Numbered from the stretch's first letter, positions 1 through 4,974 are shown. The stretch: 7,134 bases of DNA from Candidatus Pacearchaeota archaeon CG10_big_fil_rev_8_21_14_0_10_30_48 (GCA_002763155.1 PFCU01000014.1:2466-9599), one strand, 5' to 3'. The notes: generated by a model not told the origin, from the sequence alone. A program made the numbers and translations.

Positions 1-89
1 CAATAATCCCTAAATAAAAATAGCTTAAATCTTTGGAAAAATAGTTTTTAAATTTTTGGATTCATTGAAGAGTGATTTCTTAGTATGGG
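1..89. other. Left-edge stretch without a recognised gene
   Basis: All three forward frames reach a stop codon within the first 17 bases, so at most the last few codons of a gene entering from the left could be here. No start codon with a convincing promoter was found on either strand. A TATA-like T-run/A-run (45-53) lies in the middle, but no start codon sits about 29 nt from it in either direction, so it is not called a promoter. Confidence 0.5.
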
Positions 90-103
90 TAAGATTTAAA
101 AAC
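90..103 (+). promoter_or_regulatory. BRE/TATA promoter of the acidic mini-protein gene
   Basis: The 14-mer TAAGATTTAAAAAC holds the TATA core TTTAAAAA at 95-102, preceded by purine-rich AAGA in the BRE position. It is identical over all 14 bases to the uS10 promoter at 2830-2843. With the roughly 29-nt spacing seen elsewhere in this window, transcription would begin near 124, leaving a leader of about 24 nt before the ATG at 148. Confidence 0.65.
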
Positions 104-133
104 AATCTGGTTATATGGATTTGATAATAAAAT

Positions 134-138
134 GGAGG
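134..138 (+). promoter_or_regulatory. Shine-Dalgarno site GGAGG
   Basis: GGAGG lies 9 nt upstream of the ATG at 148, a normal distance. It is the only canonical Shine-Dalgarno site in front of a promoter-proximal gene in this window, and it decides the start: an in-frame TTG at 121 lies upstream of the site and is disfavoured. Confidence 0.7.
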
Positions 139-147
139 AATTTTTTA

Positions 148-228
148 ATGAAAGCATATGAAGATGACTTCGAAGATGAAGATGAATCTGAAGAAGATAC
201 TGATGATGATTTAGATAGCGACGAATAA
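148..228 (+). CDS. Acidic mini-protein, 26 residues
   Basis: Not recognised as a known family. The 26-residue product has 17 Asp/Glu and one Lys, so it is a polyanion that is almost certainly disordered; Tyr4, Phe8 and Leu22 are its only sizeable hydrophobic residues. Support for a real gene is unusually good for its size: a TATA box at 95-102 identical to that of uS10, a leader of about 24 nt with GGAGG 9 nt before the ATG, and a palindrome plus T-rich tract right after the TAA. It converges on the DedA gene with a 25-nt gap. By analogy, such acidic peptides can bind basic partners (ribosomal or chromatin proteins, or metal ions), but this is only a guess. It could also be a chance ORF downstream of a small-RNA promoter. 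Confidence 0.6.
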   Translation: MKAYEDDFEDEDESEEDTDDDLDSDE

Positions 229-255
229 ACCTTAAGGTTATTTATTTTATTTTTT
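228..255 (+). terminator. Palindrome and T-rich tract after the acidic ORF
   Basis: AACCTTAAGGTT (228-239) is a perfect 12-base palindrome starting at the last base of the TAA stop. It is followed by a T-rich run broken only by single A bases to 255. T-rich tracts terminate archaeal RNA polymerase; the palindrome could form a 4-bp hairpin with a TTAA loop. It sits between convergent genes, but only the + side has the T-rich tail. Confidence 0.5.
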
Positions 256-946
256 AATTAAATCGATTCATAAATTTTTGATATTTGAATTTAGTAACAA
301 TTATTTTATGACCAAATTTTTTGTCTATTTTTTTATTCATTTTTTTCCACCCATTCATAACGATTCTTCCTGAAAGGAACCATAGGAAATAAATTATAAT
401 TATTATTAGTATGAAAATTACTAAAGCATATTTTAGATTATTTAATCCATCTAAAAGTTTAGTGAATCCTTTTCCTGCGAGGAATCCTAAAAAGACTAAA
501 AATGAAACCCAAATTGTGGAGCTTGTGACGTTATATCTTATAAAATCTTTTATGCGCATGTTTCTTCTTCCGGCATACATTAATGTTATAATTTTTGCAC
601 CATAAACAAATTTTGAACCCAAGAAAACAAAAAAATTATTTTTCTCTCCTGATTTATTTAATATAGATTTTATTGAATAATAATTATAAAGGAAATGCCT
701 GTGTCTTGCTATTTTATTTATTGAGGCCGATTTTCCGAGGGTGAACCAAATTATATCTGAAATTAAGACTCCCATTAAGGCTATAATCCAAACTTTCCAT
801 AGAGAAAATAATCCTTGTCCCGAAAGTGACGAGAGAAATATGACAAATAAATTATTGCTGATTATTGAACCGATTAAGGCTAAAACATAAAAATGGGCTT
901 TCAATTCATAAATTATGATGGAGAGAAAAAATGAATTCAAGCTCAT
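254..946 (-). CDS. DedA/SNARE-associated family membrane protein
   Basis: Predicted integral membrane protein of 230 residues in the DedA (SNARE-associated, VTT) superfamily, whose members act in membrane homeostasis and, in characterised cases, as lipid scramblases or undecaprenyl-phosphate transporters. Hydrophobic stretches lie at about 7-40, 52-70, 143-158 and 172-192. Family-like elements are a G-x3-SD-x2-WFTLGK segment (59-72) and the core running from FLGSKFVYG (108-116) through AGRRNM (125-130), FIRYN (135-139), W146 and GFLAGKG (154-160). The basic C-terminal tail (196-230) is probably cytoplasmic. Its ATG overlaps the TGA of serS as ATGA, so translation is probably coupled, and no separate promoter is visible. 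The basic loop reads AGRRNM where many DedA proteins have an AG-x-S/A-x-M arrangement. The substrate cannot be told from sequence. Confidence 0.83.
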   Translation of the reverse strand: MSLNSFFLSIIIYELKAHFYVLALIGSIISNNLFVIFLSSLSGQGLFSLWKVWIIALMGVLISDIIWFTLGKSASINKIARHRHFLYNYYSIKSILNKSGEKNNFFVFLGSKFVYGAKIITLMYAGRRNMRIKDFIRYNVTSSTIWVSFLVFLGFLAGKGFTKLLDGLNNLKYALVIFILIIIIIYFLWFLSGRIVMNGWKKMNKKIDKKFGHKIIVTKFKYQKFMNRFN

Positions 947-2214
947 TTTTTCTTTTCTATTTTTTTGAAACCTGTATATTTATGCAGAACCTTTGGAATT
1001 TTTATTGAACCGTTTTTTTCTTGGCCGTTTTCTAATATTGCTACTAAGATTCTCGAAGTTGCTAAAGCAGTATTATTGAGTGTGTGAACAATTTCATTAT
1101 GATCTTTCCTACGGAATCTTATGTTCAAATCTCTTGCTTGATAATCAGTTATATTTGATAAGGACATTACTTCTCCGTAAGATTTTGTTGTGGGACGCCA
1201 TACTTCTAAATCATGGCTTCTATATTTCCAAGGAGCTAAATCTCCTGTGCAGATTTCTATAACTCTGTAAGGTAATTCCAATTCTTTTAATATTCCCTCG
1301 GAATTTTTTAATAGTTCTTCATATATCTTTTCAGATTCTTCTGGTTTGCAAAATACGAATTGTTCTACTTTATTGAATTGGTGAGTTCTCCATAAACCTT
1401 TTTCATTAATGCCGTGAGCTCCGATTTCTTTTCTGAAACACATTGAATATGCAAAGTATTTTTTTGGGAGGTCTTTTTCATTGAATATTTCATTGGCATG
1501 CATTGCGAGAAGGGCGTGCTCTGCTGTTCCGATTAAAGCTGTTTCTTCGTCTTTTATCTCATAAATTGAATTTGAAAAAGTCGCCTCATCTTCTGCAAAT
1601 ATTTTTTTCCTTAACATTAAAGGGGGTTCTATATATTCGTATTTTCTTTTTTTCATATAGTCTATTGCAAATCGGATTAAAGCTTGGTTTAGTAAAGCTA
1701 ATTCATTTTTCAAATAATAGAATCCGTTGCCAGTTACTTGTGCAGAAGTATCAAAATCGGCGAGTTTAAGTTCTTCGCATATTTCGACGTGGTTTTTTAT
1801 TTTGAAATCGAATTTTTTTGGTTTGCCAACTTTTTTTATTTCCTTGTTATCTTTATCAGATTCTCCATTTGGAGTTTGTTTAGAAATTATGTTTGGTATT
1901 GACTTCAATAAAGAATTTCTTTTTTCTAAAAGATTATCTGTTTTCTCTTCAGCTTTTTTTATTTTATCTGGGATTGATTTTGCTTCTAGGATCAATTTTT
2001 TTGCTTGAGCTTCATTCTTTGCCTTTTTTGCTTGATTTATTAACTCTGAAATTTTATTTCTTTTTGATCTTAGATTATCAGATTCTTGTTTTAATTTTTT
2101 CCATTTATCATCTGCTTCTAATAAATCGCTAATTACTGAGACTTTTTTGTGCGATCTTATTTGGTTATCTTTAATTAATTCAGGATTTTCTCTGATTAAA
2201 TTTATATCTAACAT
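943..2214 (-). CDS. serS: Seryl-tRNA synthetase (SerRS)
   Basis: Cytoplasmic class II synthetase that activates serine with ATP and charges tRNA-Ser (and tRNA-Sec where present). The 423 residues match the usual 420-430. The N-terminal helical arm that grips the tRNA long variable arm covers about 1-110 and is a Lys/Glu-rich coiled coil. The catalytic domain has motif 1 (around EPPLMLRK, 196-203), the serine-site TAEH (230-233), motif 2 from FRKEIGAHG (260-268) to THQFNKVEQF (277-286), and motif 3 at LNNTALATSRILVAILEN (379-396) with the ATP-binding Arg at 388. The LN-x-T-x2-AT-x-R form of motif 3 resembles archaeal and eukaryotic enzymes rather than the bacterial LNGSGLAVGR. It is not the rare methanogen-type SerRS. 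The start fits a TATA box 29 nt upstream, giving a leaderless mRNA. DedA follows in the same operon. Confidence 0.97.
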   Translation of the reverse strand: MLDINLIRENPELIKDNQIRSHKKVSVISDLLEADDKWKKLKQESDNLRSKRNKISELINQAKKAKNEAQAKKLILEAKSIPDKIKKAEEKTDNLLEKRNSLLKSIPNIISKQTPNGESDKDNKEIKKVGKPKKFDFKIKNHVEICEELKLADFDTSAQVTGNGFYYLKNELALLNQALIRFAIDYMKKRKYEYIEPPLMLRKKIFAEDEATFSNSIYEIKDEETALIGTAEHALLAMHANEIFNEKDLPKKYFAYSMCFRKEIGAHGINEKGLWRTHQFNKVEQFVFCKPEESEKIYEELLKNSEGILKELELPYRVIEICTGDLAPWKYRSHDLEVWRPTTKSYGEVMSLSNITDYQARDLNIRFRRKDHNEIVHTLNNTALATSRILVAILENGQEKNGSIKIPKVLHKYTGFKKIEKKK

Positions 2215-2235
2215 AAGTTAGTATGGGGTAGAATA

Positions 2236-2243
2236 TATATAAA
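2236..2243 (-). promoter_or_regulatory. TATA box of serS-dedA
   Basis: On the minus strand the box reads TTTATATA, with its first base 29 nt from the A of the serS ATG (2214). Transcription should start at or next to the ATG, so no room is left for a Shine-Dalgarno site. Confidence 0.7.
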
Positions 2244-2257
2244 GGTTTTCAAGAATC

Positions 2258-2265
2258 TTTTTAAG
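2258..2265 (+). promoter_or_regulatory. TATA-like box of the VanZ gene
   Basis: TTTTTAAG starts 29 nt before the ATG at 2287, matching the spacing of the other genes, although it is a weaker TATA match. The alternating AT tract at 2233-2243 could also work in the + direction and would give a leader of about 20 nt. Confidence 0.45.
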
Positions 2266-2286
2266 GGGTTTAATTTTAGATTAATA

Positions 2287-2679
2287 ATGAGATTGATGAG
2301 GTGGTTTGAAAAAAATTGGGATGTTTCTTTAGTTATTGTTGTTGGGATTTTAGTGATTATTTTTACTCTTTCGAGTTTTGGAGAACTTAGCCCTCCACAC
2401 AAAAAAGGACTTGGAATTTATTCAATTATCTATCATTTTTCTGCTTTCTTTTTTCTGAATTTATTTTTGCTCTTTACCTTAGTTAGAGGAAACAAACACG
2501 ATTTCATTGTTGTTGCAATTATTATTTCTATGACTTATGGGGTTTTTGATGAGATATATCAATTGTTTGTTCCTGAAAGAGTTTGTGATATTTTTGATTT
2601 TATGGTAGATAATGCTGGAATTTGTTTTTCTAGTATTTTTTATATGTTATTTATGAGTGGGGAAAAAGGGAAGATTTAA
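2287..2679 (+). CDS. VanZ-like family membrane protein
   Basis: Small polytopic membrane protein of 130 residues, close to the usual length of VanZ-like proteins. Four hydrophobic spans lie at about 13-30, 44-65, 72-86 and 107-124. The family signature is clear: H50 in the second span region, then YGVFDEIYQLFVPER (84-98) followed by D101, D104, D108 and G111, matching the YG-x2-DE-x-Q-x-FVP-x-R...D...N-x2-G pattern. VanZ of enterococci gives low-level teicoplanin resistance; for most family members, including archaeal ones, the role is unknown. No van or cell-wall genes are nearby. It is divergent from serS and ends inside the next element's promoter: the TAA stop (2677-2679) lies in a TATA box at 2675-2682. 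Confidence 0.87.
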   Translation: MRLMRWFEKNWDVSLVIVVGILVIIFTLSSFGELSPPHKKGLGIYSIIYHFSAFFFLNLFLLFTLVRGNKHDFIVVAIIISMTYGVFDEIYQLFVPERVCDIFDFMVDNAGICFSSIFYMLFMSGEKGKI

Positions 2680-2682
2680 AAT
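2671..2682 (+). promoter_or_regulatory. BRE/TATA promoter of the GC-rich RNA candidate
   Basis: AAGATTTAAAAT contains TTTAAAAT at 2675-2682 and shares the AAGATTTAAAA core with the promoters at 90-103 and 2830-2843. It overlaps the VanZ stop codon. The usual 29-nt spacing predicts transcription from about 2704, one base before the first arm of the structured region. Confidence 0.6.
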
Positions 2683-2703
2683 ATGATTTTTGTCTTTATT
2701 TGT

Positions 2704-2777
2704 ATCATCACGCATTGGCTGTGGTGACGGGCAGTTCCGCTCGCGGCGTGGACTGCCCACCAACTTACTTTCTTTTT
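2704..2777 (+). ncRNA. Candidate small structured RNA, GC-rich, about 74 nt
   Basis: No open reading frame explains this stretch. Bases 2709-2762 are about 69% G+C (37 of 54) in a genome near 30%, the classic mark of a structural RNA in AT-rich archaea. Hairpin 1: 2705-2711 pairs with 2721-2727 (7 bp, one G-U), loop of 9. Hairpin 2: GGGCAGT (2729-2735) pairs with ACTGCCC (2752-2758), then a bulged T2736, then CCGC (2737-2740) with GTGG (2748-2751, one G-U), loop of 7. TTGG in loop 1 (2715-2718) can pair with CCAA at 2760-2763, a possible pseudoknot. Alternatively TGGT (2722-2725) can extend hairpin 2 by pairing with ACCA (2759-2762). A TATA box at 2675-2682 predicts a 5' end near 2704, and a T-rich tract (2765-2777) could end it. 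It is not a tRNA, and no C/D or H/ACA boxes were found. The family is unknown. Confidence 0.6.
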
Positions 2778-2829
2778 CTAAAAAAAAGTTTCTTGAGAAA
2801 TCAAAGAGAACTATGATCGCTTATTTGCA

Positions 2830-2843
2830 TAAGATTTAAAAAC
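2830..2843 (+). promoter_or_regulatory. BRE/TATA promoter of rps10
   Basis: TAAGATTTAAAAAC, with TATA core TTTAAAAA at 2835-2842, starts 30 nt before the ATG at 2865. It predicts a leaderless uS10 mRNA and a transcription unit separate from the RNA candidate upstream. It is the same 14-mer as at 90-103. Confidence 0.72.
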
Positions 2844-2864
2844 CAATATTAACCTATAATATTC

Positions 2865-3176
2865 ATGCCACAAGTAGTTAGAATAAAATTGAGTAGTATT
2901 GATATTGAAAAGCTAAATGAAATTACAGACCATATTAGAGACATCTCTAAGAAAGCCGGAGTTATCGCAAAAGGGCCGATTCCATTACCGACAAAAAGAC
3001 TTAAAGTTACAACACGAAAATCTCCTTGTGGCGACGGAACTGCGACTTTTGACAGATTTGAAATGAGAATTCATAAAAGAGTTATAGACCTTCCGAGTAA
3101 TGATAAAATCTTACATAGTGTAATGAGACTTCCTATTCCAAAGAGTGTTAATATTAAGATTGAGATGAAGGGATAA
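2865..3176 (+). CDS. rps10: 30S ribosomal protein uS10 (S10)
   Basis: Structural protein of the small-subunit head, of archaeal/eukaryotic type (bacterial counterpart S10, eukaryotic eS20/uS10). The 103-residue length is normal for archaea. Conserved blocks are LNEITDHIRDISKKAGV (17-33), the loop motif GPIPLPTK (37-44), SPCGDGTATFDRFEMRIHKR (53-72), and RLPIPKSVNIKIEMKG (88-103). In many archaea rps10 follows the elongation factor 1-alpha gene; here its neighbours are a VanZ gene, a probable RNA gene and a small zinc protein, so it stands alone. The ATG sits 30 nt from a strong TATA box, so the mRNA is probably leaderless. Its stop codon is built into a 9-bp hairpin. Confidence 0.97.
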   Translation: MPQVVRIKLSSIDIEKLNEITDHIRDISKKAGVIAKGPIPLPTKRLKVTTRKSPCGDGTATFDRFEMRIHKRVIDLPSNDKILHSVMRLPIPKSVNIKIEMKG

Positions 3177-3266
3177 ATTCTGCAAGAATTTATACCTGCC
3201 ATTAACTAAAGTTAACCATCGCCATCGATTAAAATCGACGGGAAGGGTAAAATCTTTGTTTTTTCT
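3173..3266 (+). terminator. Three-hairpin 3' region and T-tract after rps10
   Basis: Hairpin A is a perfect 9-bp stem, ATAAATTCT (3173-3181) with AGAATTTAT (3185-3193), loop GCA; it contains the uS10 stop codon. Hairpin B is TTAAC/GTTAA (3202-3206, 3211-3215) with loop TAAA. Hairpin C is TCGAT/ATCGA (3225-3229, 3234-3238), also with loop TAAA. TACCT (3193-3197) can pair with GGGTA (3245-3249) and close B and C into a three-way junction; this would compete with the last pair of A. A T-rich tract (CTTTGTTTTTTCTT, about 3253-3266) follows and is the likely stop point. The fold may only terminate and protect the mRNA, or may be a separate small RNA. Confidence 0.5.
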
Positions 3267-3285
3267 TAAAATAAATTTTATAGAA

Positions 3286-3543
3286 TTATAATTTTATTTC
3301 TTTGTTATTTGGAAGGTTTTTTGAATGAACATCGAGTCTTCCTTTTTCAAGGCATGTCCAACATGTGTGGATGCTTCCATTTTTCTCTTTGATTATTCCT
3401 GTGTCTTTGCATTCAGGGCATTCTTGACTTGTCTTTGGTAGACTTCTTTCATGAGCCCTTATTTCTTCTCTTTTAAAAGGATTAAAATCAGATACTCTTC
3501 TGTCTCTTTCATACTCTTTTGATTTAATAGTGTCAAATTCCAT
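3286..3543 (-). CDS. Small zinc-ribbon protein, 85 residues
   Basis: Function unknown. The charged N-terminal half (1-40) is rich in Lys, Arg and Glu and probably helical or disordered. The second half has two CxxC knuckles, CPEC at 42-45 and CWTC at 61-64, 15 residues apart, with DTG after the first and EKG-R after the second, reminiscent of one DnaJ-type CxxCxGxG zinc module. One zinc bound by Cys42, 45, 61 and 64 is the expected fold. Such mini zinc ribbons often bind nucleic acid or another protein; nothing here decides which. It converges on rps10 and is divergent from msrA. A weak TATA (TTAAAAAA, minus strand) lies about 27 nt from the ATG. Confidence 0.82.
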   Translation of the reverse strand: MEFDTIKSKEYERDRRVSDFNPFKREEIRAHERSLPKTSQECPECKDTGIIKEKNGSIHTCWTCLEKGRLDVHSKNLPNNKEIKL

Positions 3544-3562
3544 GAAATTGTCTGTTTTTTGG

Positions 3563-3572
3563 TTTTTTAATT
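3563..3572 (-). promoter_or_regulatory. Weak TATA-like box of the zinc-ribbon gene
   Basis: On the minus strand this reads AATTAAAAAA; the TTAAAAAA part starts 27 nt from the ATG at 3543. The spacing fits the window's pattern, but the match is weaker. Confidence 0.4.
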
Positions 3573-3636
3573 ATTGTTATTGTGTGGGATAATCATTTAT
3601 GGAGTTTTTTAGATGAATTTATGAGTTTTATAGGCG

Positions 3637-3648
3637 TTAAATATTTAA
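3637..3648 (+). promoter_or_regulatory. TATA region of msrA
   Basis: TTAAATATTTAA is a perfect palindrome about 29-33 nt before the msrA ATG (3670), depending on which 8 bases act as the box. It implies a leaderless or nearly leaderless mRNA. Confidence 0.5.
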
Positions 3649-3669
3649 TCTTGAGAATTATGTTATTAT

Positions 3670-4146
3670 ATGAAAGAGGAAAGTGTAATGTTTGCGATGG
3701 GATGTTTTTGGGGCCCTGAACTTTTATTTTCTAAATTAAAGGGAGTTGTTAAAACACGAGTTGGATTCGCTGGTGGAAAAGAATCTTATAAAAAATTACC
3801 TTATACTAAAGTTTGTCTTGGAAATACTGGGCATGCTGAAGTTGTGAAAATTTGGTTTGATTCAGAAAAAATTTCTTATGAAAAATTGTTAAATGTTTTT
3901 TGGAAAAATCATGATCCGACTCAAGGAAATAGGCAGGGTCCAGATTCTGGAAATCAGTATCGAAGCATGATTTTTTATTTTGATGAAACACAAAAAAATT
4001 TAGCTGAAAAATCGAAGGAAAATTTACAATTTAAATTAAATAAAAAAATTACCACTGAAATTGTTAAGGCGTCTAAATTTTATGAAGCTGAGGAATATCA
4101 TCAAAAATATTTAGAAAAAAATGGACAGACTAGTTGCCATATTTGA
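3670..4146 (+). CDS. msrA: Peptide methionine sulfoxide reductase MsrA
   Basis: Reduces methionine-S-sulfoxide, free or in protein, repairing oxidative damage in the cytoplasm with thioredoxin-type reductant. The 158 residues match the compact form of the family. The signature GCFWG (11-15) carries catalytic Cys12. Further family blocks are GNTGHAEVV (51-59), HDPTQGNRQGPDSGNQYRS (81-99) and the C-terminal YEAEEYHQKYLEKN (138-151). Cys156, three residues from the end, is well placed to be the resolving cysteine; Cys49 is the conserved VC-x-G-x-TGHAE position. No msrB is in the window. No signal peptide is present. The ATG at 3670 leaves only five residues before the beta strand leading to Cys12, which is normal. 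The stop codon lies in the loop of a weak 5-bp hairpin. Confidence 0.97.
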   Translation: MKEESVMFAMGCFWGPELLFSKLKGVVKTRVGFAGGKESYKKLPYTKVCLGNTGHAEVVKIWFDSEKISYEKLLNVFWKNHDPTQGNRQGPDSGNQYRSMIFYFDETQKNLAEKSKENLQFKLNKKITTEIVKASKFYEAEEYHQKYLEKNGQTSCHI

Positions 4147-4167
4147 AATGGTTCGGAATTGAGGAGC

Positions 4168-4177
4168 AAATATAAAT
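4168..4177 (+). promoter_or_regulatory. TATA box of the 57-residue ORF
   Basis: AAATATAAAT spans the position 29 nt before both adjacent ATG codons (4197 and 4200). A TATA box at exactly this place is the main support for the small gene. Confidence 0.55.
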
Positions 4178-4196
4178 ACTCCGTGTTTGTTGTAAA

Positions 4197-4370
4197 ATGA
4201 TGAAAACTAATGAAAGAGATGTGGAAGAATGGCAACCAATAACTCACGTTTTTGCTTATAAAACTGGAACTTTCGATAATCCTCTTTCAGAAAGAGAGTA
4301 CACACCTACTCCTAAAGTGCCTGGATTTTTCAGAGGGTTGTACGAGTTTTTTATACTTTGCAAATATTAA
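4197..4370 (+). CDS. Hypothetical 57-residue protein
   Basis: Not recognised. The ORF begins with two consecutive ATG codons, either of which could be used. The product is charged at the N-terminus (KTNERDVEEW, 3-12), proline-rich in the middle (Pro29, 37, 39 and 42) and aromatic at the end (FFRGLYEFFILCKY, 44-57). It has no transmembrane segment of sufficient length and no metal motif. Support: a well-placed TATA box, a length that fills the gap between msrA and tag, and a TAA inside a perfect 6-bp, 3-nt-loop hairpin followed by five T, like the ends of neighbouring genes. The aromatic tail might contact a membrane or a partner; this is speculation. Confidence 0.58.
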   Translation: MMKTNERDVEEWQPITHVFAYKTGTFDNPLSEREYTPTPKVPGFFRGLYEFFILCKY

Positions 4371-4387
4371 TTCTTAATTAAGTTTTT
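4367..4387 (+). terminator. Stop-codon hairpin and T-tract of the 57-residue ORF
   Basis: TTAATT (4367-4372) pairs with AATTAA (4376-4381) around a CTT loop; the TAA stop is inside the 5' arm. G4382 and five T (4383-4387) follow. The T-tract is also the front of the tag TATA box, so the end of one gene and the promoter of the next share bases. Confidence 0.45.
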
Positions 4388-4390
4388 ATA
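4383..4390 (+). promoter_or_regulatory. TATA box of tag
   Basis: TTTTTATA starts 28 nt before the ATG at 4411, predicting a leaderless tag mRNA. Confidence 0.6.
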
Positions 4391-4410
4391 ATCTATTTCT
4401 AAACATTATT

Positions 4411-4974
4411 ATGGAATTGGAGAGATGTTCTTGGTCTGGTAAAGAAAAAGGTATGCAAGAATATCATGATTTGGAATGGGGAGTTCCAGTGTATGATGAT
4501 AAAAAATTATTTGAATTTTTAGTTTTGGAAGGAGCTCAGGCGGGGCTTTCTTGGTCTACTATTTTAAAACGACGCGAGGGTTATCGACGAGTATTTAGGG
4601 ATTTTGATATTTTGAAAGTTAGTAAATTTTCTGAGAAAGATATTTTGAACGCTTTGAAAGATGAAGGAATAATTCGTAATCGGCTTAAAATTAAATCAAT
4701 TGTGAATAATGCTAAACTTGTTTTAGAGATTCAAAAAGAGTTTGGAAGTTTTGATAAGTATATTTGGAATTTTGTGAAAGGTAAACCAATTGTTAATAAA
4801 TTTAATTTGTTAAAAGAAATTCCCGCCACTACTTCGATTTCTGATTTAATGAGTAAAGATTTGAAGAAGAGGGGATTTAGTTTTGTTGGGAGTACGATTT
4901 GTTATGCGTTTATGCAGGCTGTTGGAATGGTTAATGATCATGAAATGAGTTGTTTTAGATATGGAGAGATTTGA
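4411..4974 (+). CDS. tag: DNA-3-methyladenine glycosylase I (Tag)
   Basis: Cleaves 3-methyladenine from alkylated DNA, starting base-excision repair. The 187 residues equal the usual length for the helix-hairpin-helix Tag family. The four zinc ligands are all present: Cys6 and His19 near the N-terminus, His177 and Cys181 near the C-terminus (HEMSC). The N-terminal block RCSW...YHDLEWGVPVYDD (5-30), the substrate-pocket Glu40 and Trp48 (LEGAQAGLSWSTIL) and the FVGSTICYAFMQAVGMVNDH segment (158-177) are family hallmarks. It is probably acquired from bacteria, where the family is common. It stands alone with its own TATA box. The C-terminus ends six residues after the last zinc ligand, slightly short but complete. 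Confidence 0.97.
   Translation: MELERCSWSGKEKGMQEYHDLEWGVPVYDDKKLFEFLVLEGAQAGLSWSTILKRREGYRRVFRDFDILKVSKFSEKDILNALKDEGIIRNRLKIKSIVNNAKLVLEIQKEFGSFDKYIWNFVKGKPIVNKFNLLKEIPATTSISDLMSKDLKKRGFSFVGSTICYAFMQAVGMVNDHEMSCFRYGEI

Noticed and set aside
80..88. TTAGTATGG repeated at 80-88, 2219-2227 and 6013-6021
   Set aside because: All three copies are intergenic, but their position and orientation relative to promoters differ, so no operator role is supported; kept only as a note.
121..147. TTG at 121 extending the acidic ORF by nine codons
   Set aside because: The GGAGG site lies between this TTG and the ATG at 148 and clearly serves the latter; the added residues do not share the acidic composition.
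1503..2132. Plus-strand open frames within serS
   Set aside because: They are antisense shadows; SerRS on the minus strand is conserved across this whole region.
2208..2402. Minus-strand open frame antisense to the start of the VanZ gene
   Set aside because: It covers the divergent promoter region, lacks family features and is a shadow of the VanZ and serS start regions.
2704..2764. tRNA, C/D-box or H/ACA RNA at the GC-rich island
   Set aside because: There is no cloverleaf or T-loop consensus, and the terminal ACCA is coincidental. A GTGATGA C-box match on the minus strand has no CTGA D box at a proper distance, and there is no ACA box after a single kink-loop hairpin.
2767..2789. Imperfect T-run/A-run hairpin downstream of the RNA candidate
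   Set aside because: The pairing rests on homopolymer tracts and can be explained by base composition; a minus-strand terminator reading has no minus-strand gene to serve.
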